Below, in pieces: positions 52,239 through 60,887 of a DNA stretch of 64,000 bases (the stretch's first letter is position 1; each line of letters starts with the position of its first letter). Under the pieces are notes generated by a model. The model did no database searches. It saw only the letters and a list, made by a program, of their open reading frames with translations, and had not been told where the DNA came from. The position numbers were made by a program, and so were the translations under genes. This DNA comes from Microbacterium sp. 5K110 (GTDB taxonomy: Bacteria > Actinomycetota > Actinomycetes > Actinomycetales > Microbacteriaceae), in contig NZ_VBUM01000004.1 of the NCBI RefSeq assembly GCF_005774735.1, positions 1 through 64,000 on the forward strand. The letters run 5' to 3'.

Positions 52239-54131
52239 ATGCTTTACCCGAACGGTTCTACGGAGCGCCCCACCGTCACGAGCGGGTTCGGTCCGCGCCA
52301 GGCGTCGGGCGGTGCGTCCAGTTACCACCGCGGCGCTGACCTCATCGGTTTCTCAATCATCCGGGCGGTCGCCGCGGGTGTCGTCAAGTGCTCGGGCAGC
52401 GCACCGCGCGGCTGGGAGAACGGCGGCGATCAGGTCTGGATTCAGCACGACGGATTCTTCTCGAAGAGTCTCCACCAGGCACGTTCGCTCGTCTCGGACG
52501 GTCAGTGGGTCAACGAAGGCGACCCGGTCGGCATCGGGATCATGGGGCAGTCCGGTAGCGCGCAGGGCGTGCACCAGCACCTCGAGATCACGCCCGGCGA
52601 GCTGCACTTCGGCAACTACGGTCAGGTCGACCCTCTCGCGTTCATCGCGGCGCGTCTCAGCCGCGGCGGGTCGACGGCATCCGTCGGCGGTCAGCAGCGT
52701 CGCACGCGTGCCGTCGCGAACGGCCGCGCCGAGGCGTCGTCGCAGTCCGCGCTCGTCGGCGACCCGCTCCAGGACGCGACGGTGGGCGACTTCGTCGGCT
52801 TCGCCCGCGGTGAAAGCGTCGAGGGCAACGATGTCTGGTTCAAGGGCACGTCGGGCCGCTGGTTCTGGTCTGGTGCGTTCGAGGGTGGCGCGAACACCGC
52901 GAACCTTCCGGACCTGACCCCCGCGGCGTCGCTCGGTGGGCAGCAGCGTCGCACGACGACCGAGCTGAACGGCCGCGCGGACGCCCGCGTGAACGCGACG
53001 CTGAAGCAGACGCTCCCGGCCGGCGCCGTCGGCGACTTCGACGGCTGGAAGTACGGCGACGCCGTCGGTACGGAGAACCGGTGGGTTCGCGGCGCACACT
53101 CGGGGGACTGGTTCTCGCTCGCCTACCTCGAGCCGAGCAACGTCGACAACCTCGCTGACCTGAACCCGGCCGCTCCGACGCCTTCGGCGAGCAACGAGCG
53201 TGTCGTCGGCGCGGGAGGCGCGAACGGCCGCACCGGCCCCGGTCGCAACTACACCGTGGCGCAGAGCCTTCCGGCAGGCACGGTCGGCACGTTCAACGGC
53301 TGGACGCGCGGTGAGACGGTCGAGGGCATCGATGTCTGGTTCCGGGGCGCGCTCGCGGGCAACTGGTTCTGGTCGGGCGGCTTTACGTCGCAGAGCACCG
53401 ACGGGCTCGAGCAGATCGCTACGCCCACCGCCCCGCCGCCCACGGCCACGCCGACCGGGGACAACCCGCTCGGCCTGCCGACGCATACGCCGTTCTACCC
53501 GGATGCCGTGATCGGCCTAGACGCCCCGCTCGGCAACTCGCCCCGCGGCACGAAGGGAAAGCCGGCCGTCCCGGCGCCGGTCATCATCGACCAGTTCCAC
53601 ATTCACCGCACCGGCTCGTCGGGGGATGACGGCGCGTGGTTCAGCAAGGACAACGACCGCAGCTCCTGCCCGCACCTTCACGTTCTCGGGAACGGGCGAA
53701 CCCGGGAGTTTATCCGTCCGAGCATGAAGCCGGCGCTCACCGGTCCCGACTGGAATTGGCGCGGCTACGGTGTCGAGATCCAGGGCGACGGCGACGGCAC
53801 CGCCGAGCAGTTCGAGCGTGTCGCCGACGTCATGGCCTGGCTCGCGTCCTACGAGGGCAAGACGCTCGACGGGGTGCTGGTGATGTACAACCTGCGGCAG
53901 CGGGAAAACACCACGATCACGCACCGCGAGATGCTCCCGGGCACCGAATGCCCGGGCGAGTGGTGGCAGTCCCGGGTTGACGCGCTGCTCGTGCGAGCGC
54001 GTCAGATTCTCCTCGGGCGCTACACCCCGGCCGCTCCTGAGCCGGGCAAGGGTGACGTCGTCGAGGTGCCCCGCTCGAAGCTCCAGGAGATATTCGAGTG
54101 GCTCAAGGGTGTCCTGGGCCGGCGATCGTGA
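52239..54131 (+). CDS. Bifunctional endolysin: M23 peptidase, three SH3-like repeats, amidase
   Basis: A 630-residue cell-wall hydrolase. Residues about 1-145 are an M23 zinc endopeptidase (YHRGADLIG and VHQHLEI provide the His/Asp ligands). Three SH3b-like repeats of about 80 residues follow, each with a DFxGW/VGDFVGF core and W-rich end (WFKGTSGRWFWSG, WVRGAHSGDWFSL, WFRGALAGNWFWSG). The C-terminal 200 residues are a PGRP/amidase_2-type domain (DQFHIHRTG, GYGVEIQGDGDG, ITHREMLPGTECPG). ATG 52239 fits the AGGAG site better than ATG 52236. The two catalytic domains cut peptide and amide bonds in peptidoglycan. Confidence 0.9.
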   Translation: MLYPNGSTERPTVTSGFGPRQASGGASSYHRGADLIGFSIIRAVAAGVVKCSGSAPRGWENGGDQVWIQHDGFFSKSLHQARSLVSDGQWVNEGDPVGIGIMGQSGSAQGVHQHLEITPGELHFGNYGQVDPLAFIAARLSRGGSTASVGGQQRRTRAVANGRAEASSQSALVGDPLQDATVGDFVGFARGESVEGNDVWFKGTSGRWFWSGAFEGGANTANLPDLTPAASLGGQQRRTTTELNGRADARVNATLKQTLPAGAVGDFDGWKYGDAVGTENRWVRGAHSGDWFSLAYLEPSNVDNLADLNPAAPTPSASNERVVGAGGANGRTGPGRNYTVAQSLPAGTVGTFNGWTRGETVEGIDVWFRGALAGNWFWSGGFTSQSTDGLEQIATPTAPPPTATPTGDNPLGLPTHTPFYPDAVIGLDAPLGNSPRGTKGKPAVPAPVIIDQFHIHRTGSSGDDGAWFSKDNDRSSCPHLHVLGNGRTREFIRPSMKPALTGPDWNWRGYGVEIQGDGDGTAEQFERVADVMAWLASYEGKTLDGVLVMYNLRQRENTTITHREMLPGTECPGEWWQSRVDALLVRARQILLGRYTPAAPEPGKGDVVEVPRSKLQEIFEWLKGVLGRRS

Positions 54132-54283
54132 AGACGCCGACGTTCGAGCAACTGGTGGCACGGGGTTCAACCCGGCACGCGGCGCGCCGCGAGGTTCATC
54201 GTGTCGCGTGCCTTCTCGGCGTGGCCTGCGGGCTCGTGCTGGGCGGCGTCGCGGCGCTGTGCATCATCGGCGCGCCTTCCTGA
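54128..54283 (+). CDS. 51-residue single-pass membrane protein
   Basis: GTG 54128 overlaps the endolysin stop. A basic N-terminus is followed by one hydrophobic helix (VACLLGVACGLVLGGVAALC). Its position in the lysis module suggests a small holin, antiholin or accessory role. Confidence 0.6.
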   Translation: MKTPTFEQLVARGSTRHAARREVHRVACLLGVACGLVLGGVAALCIIGAPS

Positions 54284-54314
54284 CTGATCAACGTAGAAAC
54301 GAGGGGGGTGTCTC

Positions 54315-54695
54315 ATGGCTGATCCGGTGATGCTCGCCTGGATCGCGTTCGCTGGTGTGTTCGCGACGGCGCTCGCCGCGATCCTGGGCCACCTCCTCGG
54401 TGCGTCCACGGCGCGTCGCACGGCGCGCCTCCAGGCCGACACGGCGGCGCAGACGGCCGCGGCGCAGCAGGAGGCGACCCGCGTCGCCCATGACGCGGCG
54501 CAGTCGACTGCGGCTGACCGAATGATCGACCAGCTTCAAGAGGAGCTGGCTCGTTACCGAAAGGCGACAGACGCGCGTCTGGATCGTCTCGAGGCGGAGA
54601 ACCGCGGTTACCGCGCGTTCATCGGCGTGCAGCGCGACCACATGGCGCAGCACGGTATCCCACTGCCGGATTGGCCCGAGGGGCTCCCGCGGTGA
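54315..54695 (+). CDS. Lysis-module membrane protein with coiled coil
   Basis: A 126-residue protein: an N-terminal hydrophobic helix (VMLAWIAFAGVFATALAAIL) and a long Ala/Gln/Glu coiled coil (MIDQLQEELARYRKATDARL). Type II holin or spanin-like functions are possible. The start is ATG 54315, with GAGGGGGG-like sequence upstream; the gene starts 31 nt after the previous stop. Confidence 0.65.
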   Translation: MADPVMLAWIAFAGVFATALAAILGHLLGASTARRTARLQADTAAQTAAAQQEATRVAHDAAQSTAADRMIDQLQEELARYRKATDARLDRLEAENRGYRAFIGVQRDHMAQHGIPLPDWPEGLPR

Positions 54696-54724
54696 TTCAC
54701 GACTACGACCCGAAGGGGGTTCGG

Positions 54725-55516
54725 ATGAAAGAGTTCTGGGCGCGCGTTGCGCGCTGGTTCACGGATTCGCGTCGTCAGGCGGTGCAGGCGTCGATTGCGT
54801 CGCTCGTGGCGCTGTTCACGATGCTGGGTGTCACGACACAGGCGCAGTCGTCGGCGCTGCTCGACCTGTCCGCGTCGGCTCTGCTGCTCGTGCAGGGCGT
54901 CATCGGCCTGTCGCTGCTGCGCCGGTCGGACGCGTACACGTGGCTGAACGAGCACGGCCGGGGCGCGGTGTACGCGCTCGCGCTCGCCGTCGGCGCGGTC
55001 GGGGTGGCCTTCACGGCGTGGGGCGACGACACGGCCGCGCAGATCGCAACGGTGACGACCGCTGTCCTGTCGATCTTCACCGCGTTCGTGCAGGTGGTGA
55101 ACGTGGGCACCCTGTCGAGCCCCTGGCCGCTGGCTGACCCGCCCGAGTGGCAGAGCAAGCTCGCCGCGTTCGCGACGACTCGCGCCGCGGTCGTCGAGCA
55201 CGCGAAGCCGGAGGAGAACCCGGCCACGTTCAAGACCGAGCGAGATCCCGCAGAGGCCGCGCCGGCATCGGGTCTGACGGTCGGGGTGTACGCGCCGGGC
55301 AGAGCGGCGCCCGAGCCGCTCCGCGCGCGGGCGGTCCGTCAGCTCGCGCCGTTGCCCGTGGGTGCGGTGACGATCCTGACCTCTCTCGATGAGGCGCGTG
55401 GCCTGCGGTTCGACGCGGTCCTGTTGGTGGGTGAGCCCACCCCGGCCGTGCTCGAGGCGCTAGCTCCCACCTACGCGACGTCGACCCTGCGCGTGCCCGT
55501 GCAGGTGCTCGCGTGA
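54725..55516 (+). CDS. Holin-like membrane protein with soluble C-terminal domain
   Basis: A 263-residue protein: four hydrophobic helices in the first 140 residues (for example ASIASLVALFTMLGVTTQAQ, ALLLVQGVIGLSLL), consistent with actinophage holin families. A soluble domain of about 120 residues follows. The ATG at 54725 has AAGGGGGT at good spacing; GTG 54692, overlapping the previous stop, is the alternative. Confidence 0.7.
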   Translation: MKEFWARVARWFTDSRRQAVQASIASLVALFTMLGVTTQAQSSALLDLSASALLLVQGVIGLSLLRRSDAYTWLNEHGRGAVYALALAVGAVGVAFTAWGDDTAAQIATVTTAVLSIFTAFVQVVNVGTLSSPWPLADPPEWQSKLAAFATTRAAVVEHAKPEENPATFKTERDPAEAAPASGLTVGVYAPGRAAPEPLRARAVRQLAPLPVGAVTILTSLDEARGLRFDAVLLVGEPTPAVLEALAPTYATSTLRVPVQVLA

Positions 55517-55956
55517 TCCCCATGACCCTCTCGAGGCGAGAGAAGGCGCTGGCTCTGGCGATCCAGGCCGGCGTGAACCATCCGACGCTGGATGTTCTGG
55601 AGGTAGCGCGCAAGTTCGATGAGTTCCTGAGCGCGAACCCGGGGATTCCGGAGCCGCAGCGCCCGCCGACGCGCGGCCGGATCGTGCTCTACACGCTGTC
55701 GGAAGCCGACGTGCACGCGATCAACCGGCGCCGCAGCGACGCGACTGCGAGCGGCGTCGGCGGAACGCATTCGGGTGCTCAGGTGCACGTCGGCAACGAG
55801 GCGCGTGTCGGCGACGTCGTACCCGTGGTGGTGGTGCGGGTGTGGCCCGACGGCATCAACGGGCAGGCGTTGCTCGACGGCAACGACACGCTGTGGCTGA
55901 CGTCGCGGCGTGAGGGTACCGAGCCCGGGACGTGGGCGTGGCCGCCCCGCGGGTGA
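55513..55956 (+). CDS. Phage protein of unknown function (between lysis and packaging genes)
   Basis: A 147-residue soluble protein: a helical N-terminus (LSRREKALALAIQAGVNHPT) and a beta-rich C-terminal half (VGDVVPVVVVRVWPDGINGQ). GTG 55513 overlaps the previous stop. No family is recognised. Confidence 0.65.
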   Translation: MIPMTLSRREKALALAIQAGVNHPTLDVLEVARKFDEFLSANPGIPEPQRPPTRGRIVLYTLSEADVHAINRRRSDATASGVGGTHSGAQVHVGNEARVGDVVPVVVVRVWPDGINGQALLDGNDTLWLTSRREGTEPGTWAWPPRG

Positions 55957-56105
55957 TCGCGCCCGTCTCGGGTGTGATCGGGTTCGCGGTGGTGCCGGAT
56001 CGGCCGCGAATGTTTCCGCCTGTCGAAGCGATCGTCTCGCAGCAGGCGGACCCCCCGGAGCGGGCGGTGTCCCGGGTGGAACGGGAACGGGCGCGCCGAG
56101 CCTGA
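55953..56105 (+). CDS. 50-residue phage protein
   Basis: GTG 55953 overlaps the previous stop (GTGA). It is a short protein with a hydrophobic start (IAPVSGVIGFAVVPDRPRMF) and a charged tail (ERAVSRVERERARRA). The function is unknown. Confidence 0.5.
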   Translation: MIAPVSGVIGFAVVPDRPRMFPPVEAIVSQQADPPERAVSRVERERARRA

Positions 56106-56129
56106 GCCCGGACGACCGGGAGGTGAGCG

Positions 56130-56420
56130 GTGCCACACGATGCCGAGAAGCTCAGCGCTACCGAGTACGCGCGGCTCCTCGGCATCGTGTGCCCGCGAGG
56201 GTCCGTGTGCTGGCTGTGCCGTGGTCGGCGCGGACCGATCAGGTTCGACCTTCGCGCTCGGCATCCGCTCGGCCCTTCCCTTGACCACGTCATCCCAGCG
56301 TCGAAGGGCGGCACATGGGATCTGTGGAACCTGCGACCCGCGCACTTCGGGTGCAACGCTCGTCGCCGCGATCGTGCCCCGTCCGTGCCGCGCGGCACGC
56401 GCTCGCGACGGTGGGCCTGA
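56130..56420 (+). CDS. HNH endonuclease adjacent to the terminase
   Basis: A 96-residue HNH nuclease with CWLCRGRRG, LDHVIPASKGGTWDLWNLRP and FGCNARRRD (H-N-C pattern with zinc cysteines). In HK97-type siphoviruses this small HNH protein works with the terminase in packaging, and its place just before terS fits. The start is GTG 56130. The 258-bp gap that follows (56421-56678) has no gene; it may hold the cos site, but I cannot identify one. Confidence 0.85.
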   Translation: MPHDAEKLSATEYARLLGIVCPRGSVCWLCRGRRGPIRFDLRARHPLGPSLDHVIPASKGGTWDLWNLRPAHFGCNARRRDRAPSVPRGTRSRRWA

Positions 56421-56678
56421 CACGCCCGACGTCGTGAGAGCGGACGCGCAGTGCCGGGGCGAGGCGCCACCCCCAGGATCATGTGCAGTTTTTTCCCGAC
56501 CCCCCACCAGCGCTCACCCTCGCTCCGCCCAAAAATCTCTCTCCCCGGTTCGTTCTACGCACTTGTAGGGCGCTGTAGGGCTGAGCGCGGTGCTGAGCGG
56601 CTGCGGGCGGGTGCCGATGGGCAACGGGTCGCGGGCTGATTCGGCGGCGTCAGATGGTCACTGAGCGGAGGTGGTGCC

Positions 56679-57323
56679 GTGGGTGGGAAACCGTTGCCGC
56701 CGCACGGCACTCGCGGTAGATACCGGCTGAAATGCGGGTGCGACAAGTGCCGAAAGTGGAAGTCGGATGACATGGCCGCGTACCGCGAGCGCAAGCGCGC
56801 AGCGGAGGCCGGCGAGTCCCCGTCTGAGGGCGCGACGAGGGCTCGCCCTACACGTGCCAAGAGCCCTACAGCTCCTCGTGCTGGGGCTGAGGGTGGCGCG
56901 ACCGAACGGCCCATGTCGGTGCGCCGCCCGGGGCTGGATGATCCGCTCGCTCAGATGATCGACGACGCGCTGTTCGACGCGCGCGGTGACGCGACTACGG
57001 CCGCGATCGTCGCGGCTGAGCGCATCCGTGAGGCCGGGTGGTTGCATCGTGACGAGGTCGAGCCGCTGGATCTGCTCGAGCCGTCATCCGCGATCGAGCG
57101 AGCGGCGAGAGAAGCGCTCGTCGACCCGAAGGACGCGGCGACGCGGCTGCGGCACGAGCTGGTTTTCCGCGGCGCGCGGTCGCTGGATGACCCGAAGAAC
57201 GCGAGGTACTTCGCGAGCACCGTCGAGGCGGTGCGACGTGTGCTCGCGGACCTGATCGCGGGAGGTGGTGCGGATGACGCCGCCGCGATCATGGACGCGA
57301 TCAGGGGCGCCGCAGGGGATTGA
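56679..57323 (+). CDS. Terminase small subunit
   Basis: A 214-residue DNA-recognition subunit of the packaging motor. The N-terminus has a cysteine-rich GRYRLKCGCDKCRKWK segment of a type common in actinophages; a disordered linker and a helical domain (DDPLAQMIDDALFDARGDAT, WLHRDEVEPLDLLEPSSAIE) follow. It is assigned partly on position, directly before terL and overlapping it by 50 nt. Start GTG 56679, with GAGCGGAGG upstream. Confidence 0.7.
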   Translation: MGGKPLPPHGTRGRYRLKCGCDKCRKWKSDDMAAYRERKRAAEAGESPSEGATRARPTRAKSPTAPRAGAEGGATERPMSVRRPGLDDPLAQMIDDALFDARGDATTAAIVAAERIREAGWLHRDEVEPLDLLEPSSAIERAAREALVDPKDAATRLRHELVFRGARSLDDPKNARYFASTVEAVRRVLADLIAGGGADDAAAIMDAIRGAAGD

Positions 57324-58848
57324 GACGGTCCCGCGGTGGGTGACGCCGCGGAACCCGGCGCGGGAGTCGCGCGGCCGTGAGGTTGTCGGCGTCATGCGTG
57401 TTCTCGGTCAGGAGCCGATGCCGTACCAGCGGGAGATCTTCGACACGGCGTTCGAGGTCGATGCGTTCGGTCAGCTCTGGTATCGCGAGATCGTCATCAT
57501 CCTTCCGCGGCAGTCGGGCAAGACGACGATCGTCATCCCGTGGGGCACGCACCGTGCGCTCATGTGGCCCGAGCGGCAACACATTCTTTACATCGCACAG
57601 ACGTACGCGAAGGCGCTCGAGAAGCTGACCGACGAGCAGCACTACCGGATCAAGCGGTCGCCGATCGGTCGGCTGCTCCAGCCGAGTCGCACCGGGACGA
57701 CGCTGCGCGCGACGAACGGCATGCATCACATGCTGTTCAAGAACGGGTCGAAGTGGTCGATCGACGCGGCTACGGAGACGGCCGGGCACGGATCGACCCT
57801 CGGGCTCGGCATCGGCGACGAGCTGTTCGCGCAGAAAGACGACCGTCTCGAGCAGGCGATCTCGCCGGCCATGATCGCGGTCGCGGACGCGCAGCGTCTC
57901 TGGATCTCGACGGCGGGATACTCGCAACGCAAGTCGCCGTTCCTGTGGGAGAAGAAAGAGCAGGGCCGCGCGCGCGTCGAGCTGCTCCGCGCCGACCTGG
58001 CGCTGCTGAACGATCCCCGCTACCGGTCGCTGTACATCGAGTACTCGGCGCCGATGGATGCCGACCCGGACGACCCGCTCACCTATTGGGGCTGCATGCC
58101 GGCCCTCGGGTTCACGCAGTCGCTCGCGAACGTGATCAGCGAGCGGGAGAACCTCAAAGACGGGTTCTTCCGCCCGTACCTGAATTGGTGGGCGGACGAA
58201 CTCACCGTCGAATGGAAGATCCCGAAGGCGAAGTGGGAGGCCGTCGCCGACCCGGATTCGGAGCCCGCCGAAGGTCAGCCGGTGGTGTACGTCATCGATG
58301 TGTCGCCGGATTCCACGTGGGCGTCGATCGGTGTCGCCGGTCCTCGGGAGGACGGCGCGATCCACGGCGAGGTGCTCGCCGACGCGCCCCGCATCCTCGA
58401 CTACGACGACGCCGACCCGACCGGCTGGCTCATCCACGGCGACCGAGATCGGGATATCCCCGGCATCCTCGACGTGCTCAAGAGGGACGACGGGCCGGTG
58501 TACGTCGAGCTGAAGACGGCCGGGTTCCTCGTGCCGAAGCTGCAAGAACTCGGCGTCGATGTGCGAGTGATGGCTGATACGGACATCGCCGTGGCCGGGC
58601 CGGGCCTGCTCGACGCGGTGCTCACCCGTCAGTTTCGTCACACCGGGCAGGAAGAGATCACCGACGCGCTCCAGGAGGCGGCGGTGCAGGCGTTCGGCGA
58701 CGGGTGGAAGTTCACCCGCAGCAAGAGCATGCGCCCGATCACCGCGCTCGTCTCGGTCGCGTACGCCCGGCAGATGCTCTCGAAGCTGCTGCCCGAACTG
58801 TCGTACGACCCGCTCGCGGCGTTCCGTGAGGCGAACCGCTCCGACTGA
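57274..58848 (+). CDS. Terminase large subunit
   Basis: A 524-residue packaging ATPase/nuclease. The Walker A motif is LPRQSGKTTIVIPW and Walker B is LGLGIGDELFAQ. The RNase-H-like nuclease domain begins around VYVIDVSPDSTWASIGV and includes VYVELKTAG. ATG 57274 is chosen because GGAGGTGG lies five bases upstream. Confidence 0.93.
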   Translation: MTPPRSWTRSGAPQGIETVPRWVTPRNPARESRGREVVGVMRVLGQEPMPYQREIFDTAFEVDAFGQLWYREIVIILPRQSGKTTIVIPWGTHRALMWPERQHILYIAQTYAKALEKLTDEQHYRIKRSPIGRLLQPSRTGTTLRATNGMHHMLFKNGSKWSIDAATETAGHGSTLGLGIGDELFAQKDDRLEQAISPAMIAVADAQRLWISTAGYSQRKSPFLWEKKEQGRARVELLRADLALLNDPRYRSLYIEYSAPMDADPDDPLTYWGCMPALGFTQSLANVISERENLKDGFFRPYLNWWADELTVEWKIPKAKWEAVADPDSEPAEGQPVVYVIDVSPDSTWASIGVAGPREDGAIHGEVLADAPRILDYDDADPTGWLIHGDRDRDIPGILDVLKRDDGPVYVELKTAGFLVPKLQELGVDVRVMADTDIAVAGPGLLDAVLTRQFRHTGQEEITDALQEAAVQAFGDGWKFTRSKSMRPITALVSVAYARQMLSKLLPELSYDPLAAFREANRSD

Positions 58849-58861
58849 AAGGAGGCCGATC

Positions 58862-59035
58862 GTGCCTGAACATGACCGCACGGAGCTTCTCACCACCGTG
58901 CTCGAGGTGGTCGGTATCGCGCTGATCGTCGTCGGGATCAGCCTGTGGTCGATCCCCGTCGCGCTGATCGTCGCTGGCATCGGCGCGCTGGCTGCGTCGT
59001 ACGCGATCAAGCCGTGGCGAGGTGGTCAGCGGTGA
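58862..59035 (+). CDS. 57-residue two-pass membrane protein
   Basis: GTG 58862, with AAGGAGG upstream, to a stop overlapping the portal start. Two hydrophobic helices (VVGIALIVVGISLWSIPVAL and VAGIGALAASYAI). It is located between terL and portal, an unusual place for a membrane protein; the function is unknown. Confidence 0.6.
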   Translation: MPEHDRTELLTTVLEVVGIALIVVGISLWSIPVALIVAGIGALAASYAIKPWRGGQR

Positions 59036-60201
59036 GCTTCCTTCCTCGTGCGGAGAAGCGCGACCTCGACTCGTCGAGCCTGTGGGGCTCGTTCTCCCCG
59101 TCGCTCGTCGGGCCGCGGAAGGTCACGCAACTCGCGCCCGTCTACGGTGCGGTCGGGCTGATCGCCGACCTGATCGCGAGCACGCCGATCTCCGTCGCCC
59201 GTGAGGTCGGCAACGGCGAGGAGGAGCCCGCCGAAGCGCCGCCGTGGCTGACCGACCCGGACCCGTTCCTGTCGGTCTACGACTGGAGCAAGCTCATGGT
59301 CACGCTCTTGCAGCTCCGCGGGAACGCGTTCGGGCTGGTCGACCAGTATCGCCGGTACGTGCGGTGGCTACCCCCGGAGTGGGTGACGGTCAACGATTCG
59401 AATCCGCTGAACCCGGTCTACCACGTGCTGGGGCGAGAAATACAGCTCGTCAAGCGGGGCGGCAACCTGATCCACCTCCGCAACTTCGTGGAGCCCGGAC
59501 GGGCGATGGGGCTCTCTCCCATCGAGCACTTCGCGGCAACGTTCGACATGGCGACGCTCGCGAGCGAGTACGGCCGGCGTTGGTTCCGCAACGCGTCGGT
59601 GCCGCCCGGTGTTCTGTCGGCGAAGACGTCGAAGCTGTCGCCCACGCTGCTGCGCGAGGCGCGCGACGACTTCGTGAACGCCGCGAAAGACGGCAAGCCG
59701 GTGGCACTGCCCGGAGAGTGGGACTACACCAAGATCTCCCTCACCGCGGAAGAGGCGCAGTTCCTCGCAACGATCGAGGCGAGCGCGACCATTATCGCGA
59801 CGATCTACCGGCTGCCGCCCGAGGACATCGGCGGGAAGGCGGGCAACTCCCGCACGTACAGCAACCGCGAGATGGATCAAGAGCTGCTGAACGTGCGAAC
59901 GCTCCAGCCGATCACACTCAACGTCGCTGCCGCATTCGGCGACATTCTGCCGCCTGGTCACAAGCTGCGTTTCCACCTCGAGGCGCTCGCCGAGCCGAGC
60001 CTGCTCGATCGTGCGCGGGTGGATTCGGAGGAGCTGAAGAACCTGACGCTCACGCCGGAGGAGGCGCGACGGCGTCGTGGTCGCAGTCCCCTCACCGACG
60101 CGCAGCTCGACCGTGGGTACGAGCTGTTCCGGAAGAACCGGTCCGAGTCGGAATCGACGTCGAACGCGACATCGCTCGCGCTCACAGAGGAGGCATCATG
60201 A
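59032..60201 (+). CDS. Phage portal protein (HK97-type)
   Basis: A 389-residue portal through which DNA enters the capsid. Family features are TQLAPVYGAVGLIADLIAST, LLQLRGNAFGLVDQYRR, the stem region FRNASVPPGVLSAKT and LPPEDIGGKAGNSRTYSNRE. GTG 59032 overlaps the previous stop. Confidence 0.9.
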   Translation: MSFLPRAEKRDLDSSSLWGSFSPSLVGPRKVTQLAPVYGAVGLIADLIASTPISVAREVGNGEEEPAEAPPWLTDPDPFLSVYDWSKLMVTLLQLRGNAFGLVDQYRRYVRWLPPEWVTVNDSNPLNPVYHVLGREIQLVKRGGNLIHLRNFVEPGRAMGLSPIEHFAATFDMATLASEYGRRWFRNASVPPGVLSAKTSKLSPTLLREARDDFVNAAKDGKPVALPGEWDYTKISLTAEEAQFLATIEASATIIATIYRLPPEDIGGKAGNSRTYSNREMDQELLNVRTLQPITLNVAAAFGDILPPGHKLRFHLEALAEPSLLDRARVDSEELKNLTLTPEEARRRRGRSPLTDAQLDRGYELFRKNRSESESTSNATSLALTEEAS

Positions 60202-60872
60202 CGATCACCATCGAACGCCGCGGCACGCATCAGGCGGTCGAGTTCCGCGCCACCGACGGAGGTAGCGGGCTCGGCGTCATCGGCGGGTACGCGCTCGTCT
60301 TCGACACGCTCAGCCGCGACCTCGGCGGTTTTTGCGAGGAGTTCGCCCCGGAAGCGTTCGGGGCGCCTGGGAAGGGCGGCGCGCTCGACCTGTCACTGCA
60401 CACGCGGGTGATCTGCCGGTCCGAGCACGACAGCCGTCTGCTGCTCGGCGCGACCGACTCGGGGACGCTTCGCGTCTTCGTCGATGACACCGGCATCCGG
60501 TACGAGGATGATCTGCCGAACACGTCGGCGGGTCGAGACGCCGCGGTGCTCGCCGAGCGCGGCGACTACCGGTTCTCGTCGTTCTCGTTCACCGCGCTCG
60601 ACGAGCAGTGGCGCCAGGACGCGGACGGGCGCCTGGTCCGCCGCGTCACCCGCGCGACCCTGCACGACGTGAGCCCCGTCGCTGACCCGGCCTACTGGTC
60701 GTCGTCCACGGCGATGCTCCGCGCGATCGACCTCGACGCCGTGCGCGCGTCCCTCATCCCCCCGCCCGCCGAGCCCGGCGAGCGAGAGGCAGCGGTGCGC
60801 CGCGCCGCTGCCGCCATGACACGCGAGACGCATCCCGCGCTCGTGACCCGAGCCCGCAAGCGCGGGATCTGA
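60198..60872 (+). CDS. HK97-family prohead protease
   Basis: A 224-residue capsid maturation protease with GVIGGYALVFDTLSR at the N-terminus, the catalytic ICRSEHDSRLLLG region and YRFSSFSFTAL (likely active-site serine). ATG 60198 overlaps the portal stop. It lies directly before the capsid gene, so it cleaves the capsid's N-terminal delta domain. Confidence 0.88.
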   Translation: MTITIERRGTHQAVEFRATDGGSGLGVIGGYALVFDTLSRDLGGFCEEFAPEAFGAPGKGGALDLSLHTRVICRSEHDSRLLLGATDSGTLRVFVDDTGIRYEDDLPNTSAGRDAAVLAERGDYRFSSFSFTALDEQWRQDADGRLVRRVTRATLHDVSPVADPAYWSSSTAMLRAIDLDAVRASLIPPPAEPGEREAAVRRAAAAMTRETHPALVTRARKRGI

Positions 60873-60887
60873 GAAAGGAGAACCCGG

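Noticed and set aside
56421-56678. cos site or small gene in the gap before terS
   Set aside because: No convincing cohesive-end sequence or coding frame; cos sites need experimental ends or comparison with a related phage.
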